This document shows, one piece after another, positions 1-10,180 of a stretch of 64,000 nucleotides of DNA (positions are counted from its first letter, which is position 1; each line of letters opens with the position of its first letter). The DNA is from Microplitis mediator (Eukaryota > Arthropoda > Insecta > Hymenoptera > Braconidae). The DNA lies in the NCBI RefSeq assembly GCF_029852145.1, contig NC_079979.1, positions 1,086,501 to 1,150,500 on the forward strand. Direction: 5' to 3'. Below the pieces are notes generated by a model that worked only from the letters and a program-made list of their open reading frames with translations, searched no databases and had not been told where the DNA came from. Both the position numbers and the translations under genes were made by a program.

Positions 1-26
1 TTTAAAATGTTGAGGTGTAACACGTT

Positions 27-450
27 GAGCGTGTTCAGCCGATGAAAGTTCTTAGTAGTCTGAGTAAGTTACTCAGCCTAAAAGAAATTTTGGTCTGTTT
101 GTCTGAGTGCAGTGTGTTTTCGGCCTGGACACGCTGTTAGCTCTTACTATAGTTTAGGGAGTCATAACCTACACCATTATGATCGTAATGCTCCTTATAC
201 ACATTATTTTCTTCCATTTTTAAATTACTTAACTAATGCAAATTTTACAGAAAGCATACATGTACAGATTTGCACTTTACTAATTATTATTGTTTACTTT
301 AGTGGTTTACGCGGTAAAATGTATACTAAGTAAAATGGCGGCCAGAAAAAAGTTAGTTAGTATCTGTAAAGTGTCCAGACCGAAAACTTAGTTCAGTGCG
401 CTGAGTAACTTACTCAGACTACTAAGAACTTTCATCGGCTGAACACGCTC
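27..450. mobile_element. Fold-back element with 50-bp perfect TIRs
   Basis: Positions 27-76 are the exact reverse complement of 401-450, and similarity continues inward with small gaps (both arms carry a related CGG-CTGGACAC segment near 118-133 and 370-385). The interior has no convincing protein. It looks like a nonautonomous DNA transposon. No target duplication could be defined because no empty copy is in the window. Confidence 0.75.
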
Positions 451-490
451 GTTGTCCTATAATTCTATACTTATAAATTTTCAAACTTAC

Positions 491-586
491 TAAATAACCC
501 GTACATCCGTCTTCATATTGATATTGATTCACCACAAGCCCAATCAATAACATAATTATTGATAACAGCAAAATAATTTTTGACAT
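491..586 (-). CDS. Knottin-like secreted peptide gene A, exon 1 only (partial)
   Basis: Minus-strand ATG at 586 opens a 32-codon exon beginning MSKIILL, a hydrophobic signal peptide of about 20 residues, then an acidic/Tyr stretch and the first knot cysteine (DGCTGYL). It ends in phase 0 at a GTAAGT donor (490-485), exactly as in the other cluster genes. Exon 2 should lie at lower coordinates and is outside the window or displaced by the fold-back element at 27-450. This exon is 3 nt longer than those of its paralogs, and its residues after the signal peptide are unique. Its noncoding first exon is near 3728, about 3.1 kb upstream instead of about 0.4 kb, because repeats have entered intron 1. 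Confidence 0.75.
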
Positions 587-836
587 ATTGATTTATTTCG
601 TCGGTTTTTAAATCTAAAACATTTATTTAACTTCAATTAATAATGCCGTTGAAACTATTGCATTTACATGAAATATTATCATGATCTTTTTTATAGACAA
701 TTTGATTCTCTCGATCTTTATTTCAATAATTTTTCTCATATCTCTGATAGTTTATTCGTAATTTGAACTTAAAAATAAATAAATCGTTAAATCGGATCAA
801 ATTTAAATTTATCGATCTCGGTTGTGAAAATTATTA

Positions 837-1200
837 ATTATGATAACATTTCACGATGATGTCCTAGTGTATGTATGTGTGTACGTACGTTCGTACGTAC
901 GTATGTATGTATGTACATATTCATAACTCTTGAACGGATGAACCGATTTTGATCTTTGAGGTGTCATTCGACGCGGCTTGTTAATATCTTGAAGCCGTAA
1001 AAATTTGAACTTAATCGGTAGGGTGCGTTCAGAGATATTTCAAAAATAAAATTTTTTCAAAAATGTTTTATTTGGATAACTTTTAATTTGCTCGATGGAT
1101 TGATTCCAAAATCTAATCAGCTCTAGAACTTTATAAGCCGCGTCGAATGCCACCTCAACCATCAAAATCGGTTCATTCGTTCAAGAGAAACCGTTGACGA
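837..1200 (+). repeat. Fragment of dispersed repeat family X
   Basis: Starts after a few bases of the ancestral gene A intron. It carries the family-X block of GTAC/GTAT microsatellite (about 876-915), then segments containing AAGCCGCGTCGAATG and ATCAAAATCGGTTCATTCG. Fuller copies are at 21540-22345 and 28197-28990. The fragment lacks the AACTTCCCGCTAAG start seen elsewhere. Confidence 0.75.
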
Positions 1201-1222
1201 AAGAATTGAAAAAAAATTTTTT

Positions 1223-2035
1223 TTCTTTATCCCTTAGTCGAAAGTACGCACTTCCCTCCCTAATTTTAAGGCCTAAAGTCTTATTTCCCTCTCCTGGTGG
1301 AGTTACATGCGCGTCACTTTTGTCGCCGGGAGCAAAAAATTTTTTCGGGCCTACAGAAACAGCCGGTTGCTGCCATCTAGTGATCGTCTACCACTTTATA
1401 AATAAAATTTTTCACGATAACGTCGTAGATCGTTGCTTTATATATGCGTCAGTATTTTTGTGTCTCGTTGTACGTAATATTTTAATTAAACAGTGTAATT
1501 ACAATGATAAGATAAATGAAAAAGTTTCATCGGATGAATCTATGGACGAGGATGAGGTGATAAAAGATTTTTCTTTATCCCTTAGTCGAAAGTACGCACT
1601 TCCCTCCCTAATTTTAAGGCCTAAAGTCTCATTTCCCTCTCCTAGTGGAGTTACACGCGCCCCACTTACATCGCCGGGAGCAAAAAATTTTTTCGTGCCT
1701 ACGGAAACAGCCGGCTGCTGCCATCTACTGAACGTCTACCACTTTATCAATAAAATTTTTGACGATAACATCATAGATCGTTGCTTTATTTATATGTACG
1801 TCAGTGTTTTCGTGTCTCGTTGTTTGTGATATTTTAAGTAAACAGTGTACACTCGTTGTCATTAATGCCTGGCCCCCTGCATGGCTAAGATTCTATAGCC
1901 TGGGGGACCAGGCATTAATGACAACGAGTGTACTTGCAATAATAAAATGACTGAAAAAGTATCATCTGATGACTCTATGGACGAGGATGAGGTGATAAAA
2001 GATTTTGATGCAGAGGCGAGGTTAATTATTGAAAG
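1223..2035 (+). repeat. 348-bp tandem duplication with a fragmentary acidic reading frame
   Basis: Copy 1 is 1223-1570; copy 2 starts at 1571 and, after a small insertion (1851-1929), continues to about 2005. Both carry the start TTCTTTATCCC and the end TCTATGGACGAGGATGAGGT. The second copy encodes a short frame from the ATG at about 1948 with an acidic N-terminus (SMDEDEVIKDF) followed by DAEARLIIERL. I do not recognise the protein; it may be the N-terminal remnant of a transposon protein. Confidence 0.65.
1851..1929. mobile_element. 79-bp hairpin MITE, GTAC target duplication
   Basis: Arms ACTCGTTGTCATTAATGCC and its reverse complement flank a short loop. Copy 1 of the surrounding tandem repeat (around 1495-1505) gives the empty site. 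The filled site is flanked by GTAC on both sides (1847-1850 and 1930-1933), consistent with a 4-bp duplication. Confidence 0.75.
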
Positions 2036-3135
2036 ATTATGTATTCATTTATATATTATTTATTGGCAGGAAAAAAATCTTGTTCATAGGCATAAATTTA
2101 TTTCTTTCGAAAAAAAATAATTATTTTTTATTTTTATTTTTTATAAGTATAATTATGTCTTTTTTTTTGTTTTGTTTTTGATGCCTGCCCCCGCCGACCA
2201 GACGCACTCGCTTCGCTCGTGCTTTCAAATGTCGCGGGGCAGGCATCAAAAACGCAACAAAAAAAAAAAGGGAGACGGAAAAAAATTAAAGTTTTATGTA
2301 TGTCCGAAAGAGGCGCGTCAATAGGGAGCAAATAAAAAAAACATGGCCGACCTGTCAGCTGAAGGCAGAACGTGGTTGTGTTGTTTATAGTATTCAAAAA
2401 TGTAATTAATAAACGTACTTTCGACCAGGTATAAAGAAAAATCGTATACACCACACGGGAAGATAGTTAAAAGCCCTGCCCTGTGTGTCATGATGCCCTC
2501 GGCTTCGCCTCGGGCATCATATCACACAGGGCAGGAATTTCAACTTTCTTCCCTTGTAGTGTAATATACTATTGATGCAGAGGCGAAGTTAATTATTGAA
2601 AGTTTATGTATTTATTTATATATTATTTATTGGCAGGAAAAAAATCTTGTTTATAGGCATAAATTTATTTCTTTCGAAAAAAAATAGTTATTTTTTATTT
2701 TTTATAAGTATAATTATGTCTTTTTTTTTGTTTTGTTTTTGATGCCTGCCCCCGCCGACCAGACGCACTCGCTTCGCTCGTGCTTTCAAATGTCGCGGGG
2801 CAGGCAGCAAAAACGCAACAAAAAAAAAAAAGAGAGACGGAAAAAAATTAAAGTTTTATGTATGTCCGAAAGAGGCGCGTCAATAGGGAGCAAATAAAAA
2901 AAACATGGCCGACCTGTCAGCTGAAGGCAGAACGTGGTTGTATTGTTCATAGTATTCAAAAATGTAATTAATAAACGTACTTTCGACCAGGTATAAAGAA
3001 AAATCGTATACACCACACGGGAAGATAGTTGAAAGCCCTGCCCTGTGTGTCATGATGCCCTCGGCTTCGCCTCGGGCATCTTATCACACAGGGCAGGAAT
3101 TTCAACTTTCTTCCCTTGTAGTGTAATATACTATT
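2007..3135. repeat. Tandem duplication (about 566 bp) with GC-rich hairpins
   Basis: The unit starting GATGCAGAGGCGA at 2007 recurs at 2573, and both copies run through the same landmarks. Each holds two strong hairpins: one with GATGCCTGCCCC/GGGGCAGGCATC arms (about 2180-2251 and 2743-2805) and one with GCCCTGCCCTGTGTG arms around CCCTCGGCTTCGCCTCGGG (about 2476-2537 and 3036-3097). Open frames across this block on the minus strand have no signs of being genes. Confidence 0.75.
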
Positions 3136-3560
3136 TTTAGTTTTTTTGAAATTTCTCAAAAACGGCTGGATAAATCAATTTTAAAATTTGATCAGCTTCA
3201 GAACTTGATAAAACACGTCGATTGCTGCCTCAATCGTCTTAATCGGTCCATTCGTTTACGAGATATCGTTGATTAAAAAAATAGTGAAAAACGTTTTTTT
3301 TCGGATATCTACAGAAAAATTGAATCATTCGATTTCAAAATCTATTCAGCTCTAGAACTGAATAAAACGCGTCGATTGCTGCCTCAACCATCAAAATCGG
3401 TTAATTCGTTCGCGAGATATCGTGGGAGAAAGAAATGCTAAAAACTGGTTTTTTAGAAAACAATGGCATACAAAAGTATTTTCGAGCTCGAAAATGTATT
3501 CACAATAATGTTTTCGAGCTCAACGAGCTCGCAGGGTTAACCGATAGACAGATTTTTTTT
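3131..3560 (+). repeat. Family X 3' fragment
   Basis: Two to three consecutive copies of the family-X internal module (TCAGCT-AGAACT, CGCGTCGATTGCTGCCTCAA, ATCGGT-ATTCGTT) followed by the GAGCTCGAAAA-type palindromic tail. It ends around 3550, where the ancestral first intron of gene A resumes. Confidence 0.7.
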
Positions 3561-3727
3561 TCTACAGATGGCACTGACTACTATCTAACATGGTAGCCAG
3601 TTCTATTTATTTTTTTCCTATAGGAAATAAGATTTCCTAAAATGATGTAAAAAATTTCTTTTCTGTACGATCAATAGTTTCATTGTTATAAATAATTGAA
3701 AATATATAAACTAAAATAATTTCTTAC

Positions 3728-3810
3728 CGATTGTTGTTGGTCTAGAGTTTGGTAGCTTCTGTGTCTTATGTGCATTTGATGGGGACAGCAAGCGAACTTA
3801 GAATATTTTT
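3728..3810 (-). promoter_or_regulatory. Gene A noncoding first exon and decayed promoter
   Basis: The minus-strand donor (GTAAG read from 3727) follows a CAATCG exon end, as in all paralogs. The exon probably covers about 3728-3780. At the position where the paralogs carry TATTTAAA there is only an ATATTCTAAG-like sequence (about 3798-3806), so the TATA box is weakened. The upstream block (3820-4030) is still recognisably homologous to other cluster promoters. Confidence 0.6.
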
Positions 3811-4284
3811 TAACTAATAATTGCACTCACTTTAAAATGTAACTAGTGTTTTATCTACATAACTGTCGCTAACTGTTGCACAACCTCCAACGACGGAAAA
3901 ACGAAAATTATCAATTTTAAAATGAAAACGTTGCGGGTAGAATTTTATCAGACAAGCTAATTGCTTGAGCTTATTGGCTGTTTGTGGATATCGGGATCGC
4001 GTGTTTTCAAGTACAAAGTAATTATAAGCAAAAACAATTTACATAAAAAAATAATTATTACATTTTTTTATACGCTTTGAATTTTGATGTGAAACAATAA
4101 CAATAGATATTTCTGCTTCTGCTATTTGAAAATAAATTGATAAAGGGGTTAAGTAATCGCTGATAATCTAGGCCTTAGTTTGAAAATATCACTAAGTTTC
4201 AATCTTCATAAGCTTCCAAATAATGAATTTTAGAATTAAAACAATTGAACATATTAGGCTGTATCAGAAAAATCGACTATTTTT

Positions 4285-4500
4285 AACTTCCCGCTAAGAA
4301 AATTGTAAAATTTTAAAAATTCGGGAAGTTATTTTTTTAGTTTTTTATTGATTTCTCCAAAACGAGTAGAACGATCGACTTCAAAATCTAATCAGCTCTA
4401 GAGCTTTATAAGCCGCGTCGAATGCGGCCTCAACCATATCAATCGGTCAATTCGTTCGCGAGATATCGTGGGAGAAAGAAATGCTAAAAAACATTTTAAA
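4285..4500 (+). repeat. Family X fragment
   Basis: Begins AACTTCCCGCTAAGAAAATTG and the CGGGAAGTTATT element of family X, then jumps to the AAGCCGCGTCGAATGC module and ends at GAAATGCTAAAAA. It is an internally deleted copy. Confidence 0.7.
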
Positions 4501-4930
4501 TCTCGATACGATTATTTTTTTCGAAGTTACAGCCTTGCAAAAGTCACTAAGAAATTTCTAAAATATTTTTGTTCCTTTAATTTTTGGCATGAGTGTATCT
4601 ATGCAGATCAAAATCTCAAAATCTGTTGGTTCTAGATAAATTCCTGTACAGTCAAAAATGTAACCAGATGTCTTATCTTCGAAATAAGTCTAAACCCGTT
4701 CCTTAGTCTCTATAAGTTTCCAAGTCATTAGTTTCTAAAGTTGAGAAAACTTTTCAAAATGTAGGAAGTAAAAATTTATAGCAAAATAATAACCAATTTT
4801 TATTTTGATAGCGCAATGCTTTTTATTTATTTTTCCATTTATGCGTCTTACATAATTTTATTTGAAGGAATAACTTAATAGATGTTAAAGTTGAATTATT
4901 GAAGCCTCGATTTGAGATTTCACGAATTGT

Positions 4931-6967
4931 TTATTCGTCCCGACAATACGAGTCCGGGCTTAAAGGATTTGAGCAATAGAATCCTGCACAGCAATTTGAA
5001 TTGGTAGCACACTGTAATTAAAATTTTTACATATATGAAATGAAAAAATATCAGCCCAGGTAGAAAATTGTCTTAGTCGGACAAGTTTGAAACTTCAAAA
5101 TAGCTTTATTTTAGCTTAACATCTAAGTCTTGTTTTGTAAGCTTTATTTTAGGTTGTTATTAGGATGAATTCTATGACAAGTCTTTAGAGTGTAACTAAC
5201 CTTAAAATATACCTTGCTGTTAGCTCTTTTTCCACGCGTATGATAAGATTTGTTCTAAGCTTGGATTCTAAACTTAAAACTACCTTATCTGCTAACATTA
5301 CTCCAAGCGTACATTGAAAACTGAAGTTTGAGGTTAATTAGGAGTTTGTGTTATTGTTTATAAGTAATAAATAAGTTCAATTTTATTTGCAACATATATA
5401 AAGAAAAATATTTGCTAAGCAAGTAAGTTTTGATTTTTTTTAATTTATTGAATCACAAGTTTTTAATGCTCATAATAAAAAAATTTGAATTTTTTAGAAC
5501 GTCCTTACTCTCTTAAGTCAAATCAGTAAAAATGTTACTGATTTTTTCAGTGGTTACAAAATTTACTGAAAGATCAGTAGCTTTGAATAAATTTACTGAC
5601 TAATAAGTAATTTACTGACTAATATTGAATTTAGCTTCACGGCAGTAAAGAGTGCCATCTACTTGGAAGCTTGTTTGTTAGACAGAGGTTAATTGCAAGT
5701 TATAATCAAAGTTTATTATTTATATTGCACTATTATTAGGGTAAGTTTAAAATATTTCAACAAACAAAAGTTAATTTATAATTTATATACTAATAAAACT
5801 TATATATTTTTCTCTATTGAATGTGACTAGAATAATTCTGAAATGTATTTGTAGTTGATTTACATCTAAGGTAATGCGTAACCTCAAATCGTCTTATTAA
5901 TTATTTTATGTTTTTAAATAAATATTATTATTATTTTCAGATAAATGTTTATACGGTGACGTCAAAACCGCTAGGGAAAATATATATAACATTACACATT
6001 TAATGCCCAATATCTGATGTTTGTGTACAAAAAAAAAAAATAATAAAAAATTTTTCTCTGTAAACATGTTTTCAAACTTAAATTACCAAATCTATTCTAG
6101 CTAAGAATAAGATATACTTTTAACCTTATAGTAAGCTAAATTGTCACTGTTTATGCAAGCTAAAACTGCAAGCTTTATGTTAGTGATACAAAGCGTTACC
6201 AACTAACCTTGTGTTAACCATAGTTTGTTGGCTAATTTTAGGCTAAAACTGATAAAATTAGCTTAATACAAGCTAATTCCATTGATGACTTTCTACCTGG
6301 GAGATTAACGTTTTTTAGTTTCATTAAAACAAAAAAATTTCTTCGTTATTTTTAATTCAATTTTTTTGTAAGAAATTAAATTTTCTACAGAAAAGGTCTG
6401 TATCGACGAATCTAGAAACTCTAAACTTGAAAGTTTCGGGACTGTAAATTTAAAAAAATTTTACTACGCCGAAATTCTTATGTTACTTCTTAAATACTGA
6501 AGTTATAGAATCGCGCCATGAAACTTTTTTGTAGAAAATTGAATTCCCTATAAAATAGGTCCTTATCCGCGAATTGATAAATTTCAAATTTGAAAAGTTA
6601 TAAGAAATAAAAAATTTTTATTTTGTTTTTAACAAAAAAGTAGATTTTTTAAAAATATTAATTTATAATGACTTGTGACATGGCCTTTTTTCATTTGAAA
6701 ATAATTTAATTGTCGACCAAACTAGTCCTTGAAAAAAATAAACAAAGTATGTTTTGGGAAATCCAAAAGTGCACACCTCAATCGTTAATTTTATTTTTAA
6801 TATATATTTCAGTCATTACTTGGGTGAAATGTTTAATTTTTTTAGTGTAATTACGTAAAAAAATTGTAACTTACTGGAAAACCCCAGCAATCATCTTCGT
6901 CCTCTTGGTTTACCACAAGCCCAAACAATAACATAAATATCGATAACAGCAAAATAATTTTGGACAT
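4931..6967 (-). CDS. Knottin-like secreted peptide gene B (two coding exons)
   Basis: Exon 1 is 6875-6967 (31 codons: hydrophobic signal peptide starting MSKIILL, an acidic EDEDD propeptide-like segment, first Cys). Exon 2 is 4931-5011 (26 codons plus stop). The intron 5012-6874 is phase 0, with a GTAAGT donor and TTTAATTACAG acceptor. The spacing is C-X4-C-X5-CC-X4-C-X9-C, the six-cysteine inhibitor-cystine-knot pattern, and the product is 57 residues. The last loop is one residue longer than in most paralogs and the C-terminus is RDE rather than WPK. A minus-strand AATAAA lies at 4827-4822. This coding intron lacks the 23-bp palindromic satellite but holds another inserted element (5055-6301). 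A knottin fold and secretion are inferred; the target is unknown. Confidence 0.8.
5055..6301. mobile_element. Word-array element, TIR CCCAGGTAGAAA, inside gene B intron
   Basis: The ends CCCAGGTAGAAA and TTTCTACCTGGG are inverted. The flanks are AG on both sides; gene C, which lacks the insertion (about 10305-10315), gives an empty site with a single AG. The interior is built of degenerate TTAGCTTA/TAAGCTAA words, and around 5515-5635 there is a second array of TTTACTGA/TCAGTAA words, perhaps a nested insertion. No transposase was seen. Confidence 0.7.
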
Positions 6968-7149
6968 TTTGATTTATTGTGTTGACTTTTAAAACTAAAA
7001 CGTGTGTCCAAATCTAATTAATAATTCCATTGAATTTACACGAAACTTTATGATGACCTTTTTCAAAGACAATTTAATTCTCTACAATCTTTAGTCTGAT
7101 TATTTTCTTTATATCTCTGATAGTTTTTCCGTAATTTCAAATTAAATGT

Positions 7150-8010
7150 CCCAGGGAAAAAGGTTTAGATCTGACCATATATAATTAGATCTGGTCAGAT
7201 TTTTAAATTGTCTCTATCTGACGAGATCTGGACAGATCTGCTCATATATAATTATATGTGGTCAGATCTGAACCTTTTTTCCAGGGTTAGCTAGACCGAT
7301 GCTAGCTTATAAATATAATCTTTAATATAAGGTACTTCCGCAGTCTCATGCATTTCCAATATTTTGGTATATCTATCAGCTGACAAGATTAGCCTAAGGC
7401 ACTTATTTTGGTATCTTTGAAGGAGCATCATGTTGGTTGAAGACGCGTCACACCACACTGGAGCTGCATACGTTAGGATTGGTCTAATTATCATTGTGTA
7501 GACTAGTTTTTTATTTTTGATTGATATTTTTGATCCCTTGACCATCAAAGGGTATATTTTTTTCTGCACGCTGAAGGCTTTTCTGATGTGGTTGTTATAT
7601 AGCAATTTAGGATCCAAGTGGACACCTAGATATTCAACTGCATTTACCGGAGTAAAGTCTTTGATGATATCCACTGCGCTGACCCACGTATGTGATCGCG
7701 AGAGTGTAAATAACCAGATATGAACAATTTTCAATAAAAATACAATGCATACATGATCATATCTGGGCAGATATAACATGATCTGATTATGTTAATTTTT
7801 GTATTTAGTTCAGATATAGTTATCTGATCAGATCTTAGGAGATATACGCCGATCTGACTAGATATAATCATGTCTGATATTGTATCTAGCCTAGATCTAA
7901 TTATATCTGATTATATTTGACCAGATATAAACGGTAGTTAGCGAGATATAATGCGATCTGATTATGTCTAAATATTAGATCTGATCAGATCTAAATCATT
8001 TTTCTTGGGG
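7150..8010. mobile_element. Word-array element (AGATCTGATCAGATCT words) in gene B intron 1
   Basis: Begins CCCAGGGAAAAAGG and ends near TTTTTCTTGGGG. An internal inverted end (CCTTTTTTCCAGGG at 7273-7286) suggests either a 137-bp deletion derivative or a nested copy. The interior is repeated AGATCTGA/TCAGATCT/ATATCTGG words. A reverse-transcriptase fragment is embedded at about 7305-7700. The insertion separates gene B exon 1 from its first exon. Confidence 0.65.
7305..7700 (-). pseudogene. Non-LTR retrotransposon reverse transcriptase, C-terminal fragment
   Basis: Minus-strand translation contains EYLGVHLDPKL, the block KKLVYTMIIRPILTYAAPVW, and LQRYQNKCLRLI followed by RY. This is the classic order just after the catalytic core in Jockey/R1-like non-LTR reverse transcriptases (YLGV-LD, irPiltYa-pvW, Q-k-LR). 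The YxDD catalytic region, endonuclease and 3' end are absent, so it is a dead fragment, captured inside the surrounding word-array element. Confidence 0.85.
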
Positions 8011-8224
8011 TAAATGAATCAATAATTGGTTCAAATTCAAATTTCCTATTCTCGTTTATAAAAATTTGAAATTACTGGCTAACTATCATAGATACGTCAA
8101 AAAAGTACTGAAATTAATTTGTTGAGAATAAAATTTTCTAGAAAAAAGTACTTGAGAGTTTTTTTGTACAATAACTAGTTTTAACTTTATAATTAAAAAT
8201 ATGAAAGCTGAAATAATTTCTTAC

Positions 8225-8300
8225 CGATTGTTGCTTATCAAGAGTTTGGTAGCTTTTGTCTTGTATGTAATTGATGAGAACAAGAAGCGAACTTTAAATA
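8225..8300 (-). promoter_or_regulatory. Gene B promoter and noncoding first exon
   Basis: TATTTAAA (8300-8293, minus strand) precedes a GTTCGCTTC-type start region. The exon runs to a CAATCG|GTAAG junction at 8225/8224. Start of transcription is inferred to be about 25-30 nt below the TATA box (about 8270). Confidence 0.65.
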
Positions 8301-8662
8301 TCCAACGATTGTTCTCAATATAAAATTAAACTAGAGTTTTATCAATAAACCGGTCGCTAATTGTTACAAAACTTGCGTCATAGATGGAAAATGAAAATTA
8401 TCAGTTTCAAAACGAAAATTTTCCGGGTATATAATTTTATCAGTCAAGTAAATTGCCTGCTTATTGGCTATTTGGTGGGGATATCGGTACCACGTGTTTT
8501 CAAGTTCAAAGTAATTATAAGCAGTTATAAGCAAAAACAAATTACAAAAATAAAAAAAACAATAAATATTATATTTTTTCATACGCTTTGAATTTTGATG
8601 TCGATCTATACGTTCGATCCCGTTCCTTAGTTTCCATAAGTTTTTAAGTTATAATGACAAAC

Positions 8663-9090
8663 ATGATTACCCGAGTCAAAATTAAAAAGGTGATTTGAGC
8701 CTCCAAATCCTACACGAGGGTAAGGAGGTTCAAATCATCTTTTTAGAATATGAAAATCCATGCATTAAAAAGGTGAATTGAACCTAAACCTGCACAGAAA
8801 AAACAGATATCTTGAGTCAAGAAAATATTTTTGAAGACAAACGTTTTCGGAAACCAAGTCAAGATTTTCTTGAGCCAAGAGAATTCGTCTTAGTTGGAGA
8901 AGATTTCTACTTTATCTGAGAAAATTTAGGTCTCCAAAAAAATTTTCTTGAATCAAGAATATTTACCTTCAGTCGAGAATTTTTTTTTTGTGTGTGGTAA
9001 CTTTGTCCGCTTTTACCAAGTTTAGGTTCAAATGATATTTTTAAAAAGGTAAAATAAGCCTCCAGAGCCTAAATTTATAGATCGAGAACG
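8663..9090. repeat. AAAAAGGTGATTTGA word array (with nested 8793-8994 element)
   Basis: Same sequence type as the 12970-13220 and 31690-31930 arrays: CCGAGTCAAAATTAAAAAGG start, then inverted words AAAAAGGTGATTTGA and TCAAATCATCTTTTT around CCTCC/GGAGG. It lies just upstream of the gene B promoter. The run from about 9090 to 9870 holds no gene that I can support. Confidence 0.6.
8793..8994. mobile_element. Nested word-array element, TIR CACAGAAAAAA, TG target duplication
   Basis: Left end CACAGAAAAAA, right end TTTTTTTTGTGTG. The interior repeats the self-complementary word TTCTTGAGTCAAGAA. The paralogous array at about 13096-13103 reads CCTGGTAAC without the insert; the filled site has TG on both sides. 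Confidence 0.75.
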
Positions 9091-9538
9091 ACTCTCATCG
9101 GATCGCCTACAATTGGTAAGCCCTAACGGGCCTCGGCTTTATACTATCCCTGCTGCAAACATTACTCACCTCGACCGTAATGGCGCGAGGTTCGCCCAAG
9201 GTACATAAATAACTATTCTGCCCGGTGTTAGTTATATTTAATGTTAATTTGCAGCCTTATTGCTTTCATTTGTTTACTTGTCACTTCAGTTGACTGATTT
9301 CATTTTTTAAGAGACAGTTTTGATTAACCAAATAAAATTACTAATAAATGAGTGAAGATAATATTTTTGTCTTATTAACTATTCAATAAGTGACTGGAAA
9401 TCACATATTTCTCATTCTCTAACAGTTCTCCTTATCATCGGCTTGAAATTAACTTGTTTTTTATTGGCTGCTGACACTGAATCTTCAAGTTCTGATGCAG
9501 GTAATCATGAAAAATATAAAGTGTGACTCAGGATAAAA

Positions 9539-9622
9539 AACGATTTCAGACTGCGGGTAATATCAGCCCTCACCTGCGGCTCAGGCAGCCAACTTCACCC
9601 TAGTCTGAAATCGTCTTGTTTC
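9539..9622. repeat. Short inverted repeat (hairpin)
   Basis: ACGATTTCAGACT near 9540 is inverted as AGTCTGAAATCGT near 9603, enclosing a GC-richer loop. Probably a MITE. No function suggested. Confidence 0.5.
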
Positions 9623-9639
9623 ATCTCTTGTCAAACAAT

Positions 9640-10065
9640 ATACTATTCTTAATGCTACAATTTCATTCTGCTACTTTAACAAATCAGTTTTTTTATTGAA
9701 ACACAACAGTTTTGTTGCAGTTACAAACTATTGCTTTGCCCAACGAAGAATTTGCTTACTTACTTCGATCACGTATTGATTTCTGCCTGAATATACTTTT
9801 TTTTCTTCATTGAACATAATCGTGGATAAATATTTAAAAAATGCTCATTCATTAATTATTTACGATTCTAAAATTCCAAATATTAACATAAAACGTAAAT
9901 CTTTTGAGCTTGCAAAACTCATAAGAAACAGGGGAGCAAGGATACTTTTAAGCTCGAAGAGCTCAAAAATGTATTTATACTAATGACTTTGAGCTCCTTG
10001 AGCTTGAAAACAGGGGGAAGTTTTGGGGCTGGCCCGCAGGACCAACCAATGTCCAGATTTTTTAT
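9640..10065. repeat. Mixed repeat fragments (AACAAA word array and family X tail)
   Basis: 9690-9760 resembles the array at 55640-55720 (ACAACAGTTTTG-TGCAGTTACAAAC). 9900-10065 is the family-X tail with GAGCTCGAAAA-type inverted words and GGGGCTGGCCCGCAGG. No gene. Confidence 0.55.
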
Positions 10066-10180
10066 TATGATAGCGCAATGCCATTTATTTATTTATGCGT
10101 CTTACATAATTTTACTTCAAGGAATAAATAATTAGATGTTAAACTTAAATTATTGAAACCTTGAATTCTAGATTTCATGA

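Noticed and set aside
112..333. Frame inside the left-edge fold-back element
   Set aside because: Sits between the inverted repeats, low-complexity composition, no transposase motif.
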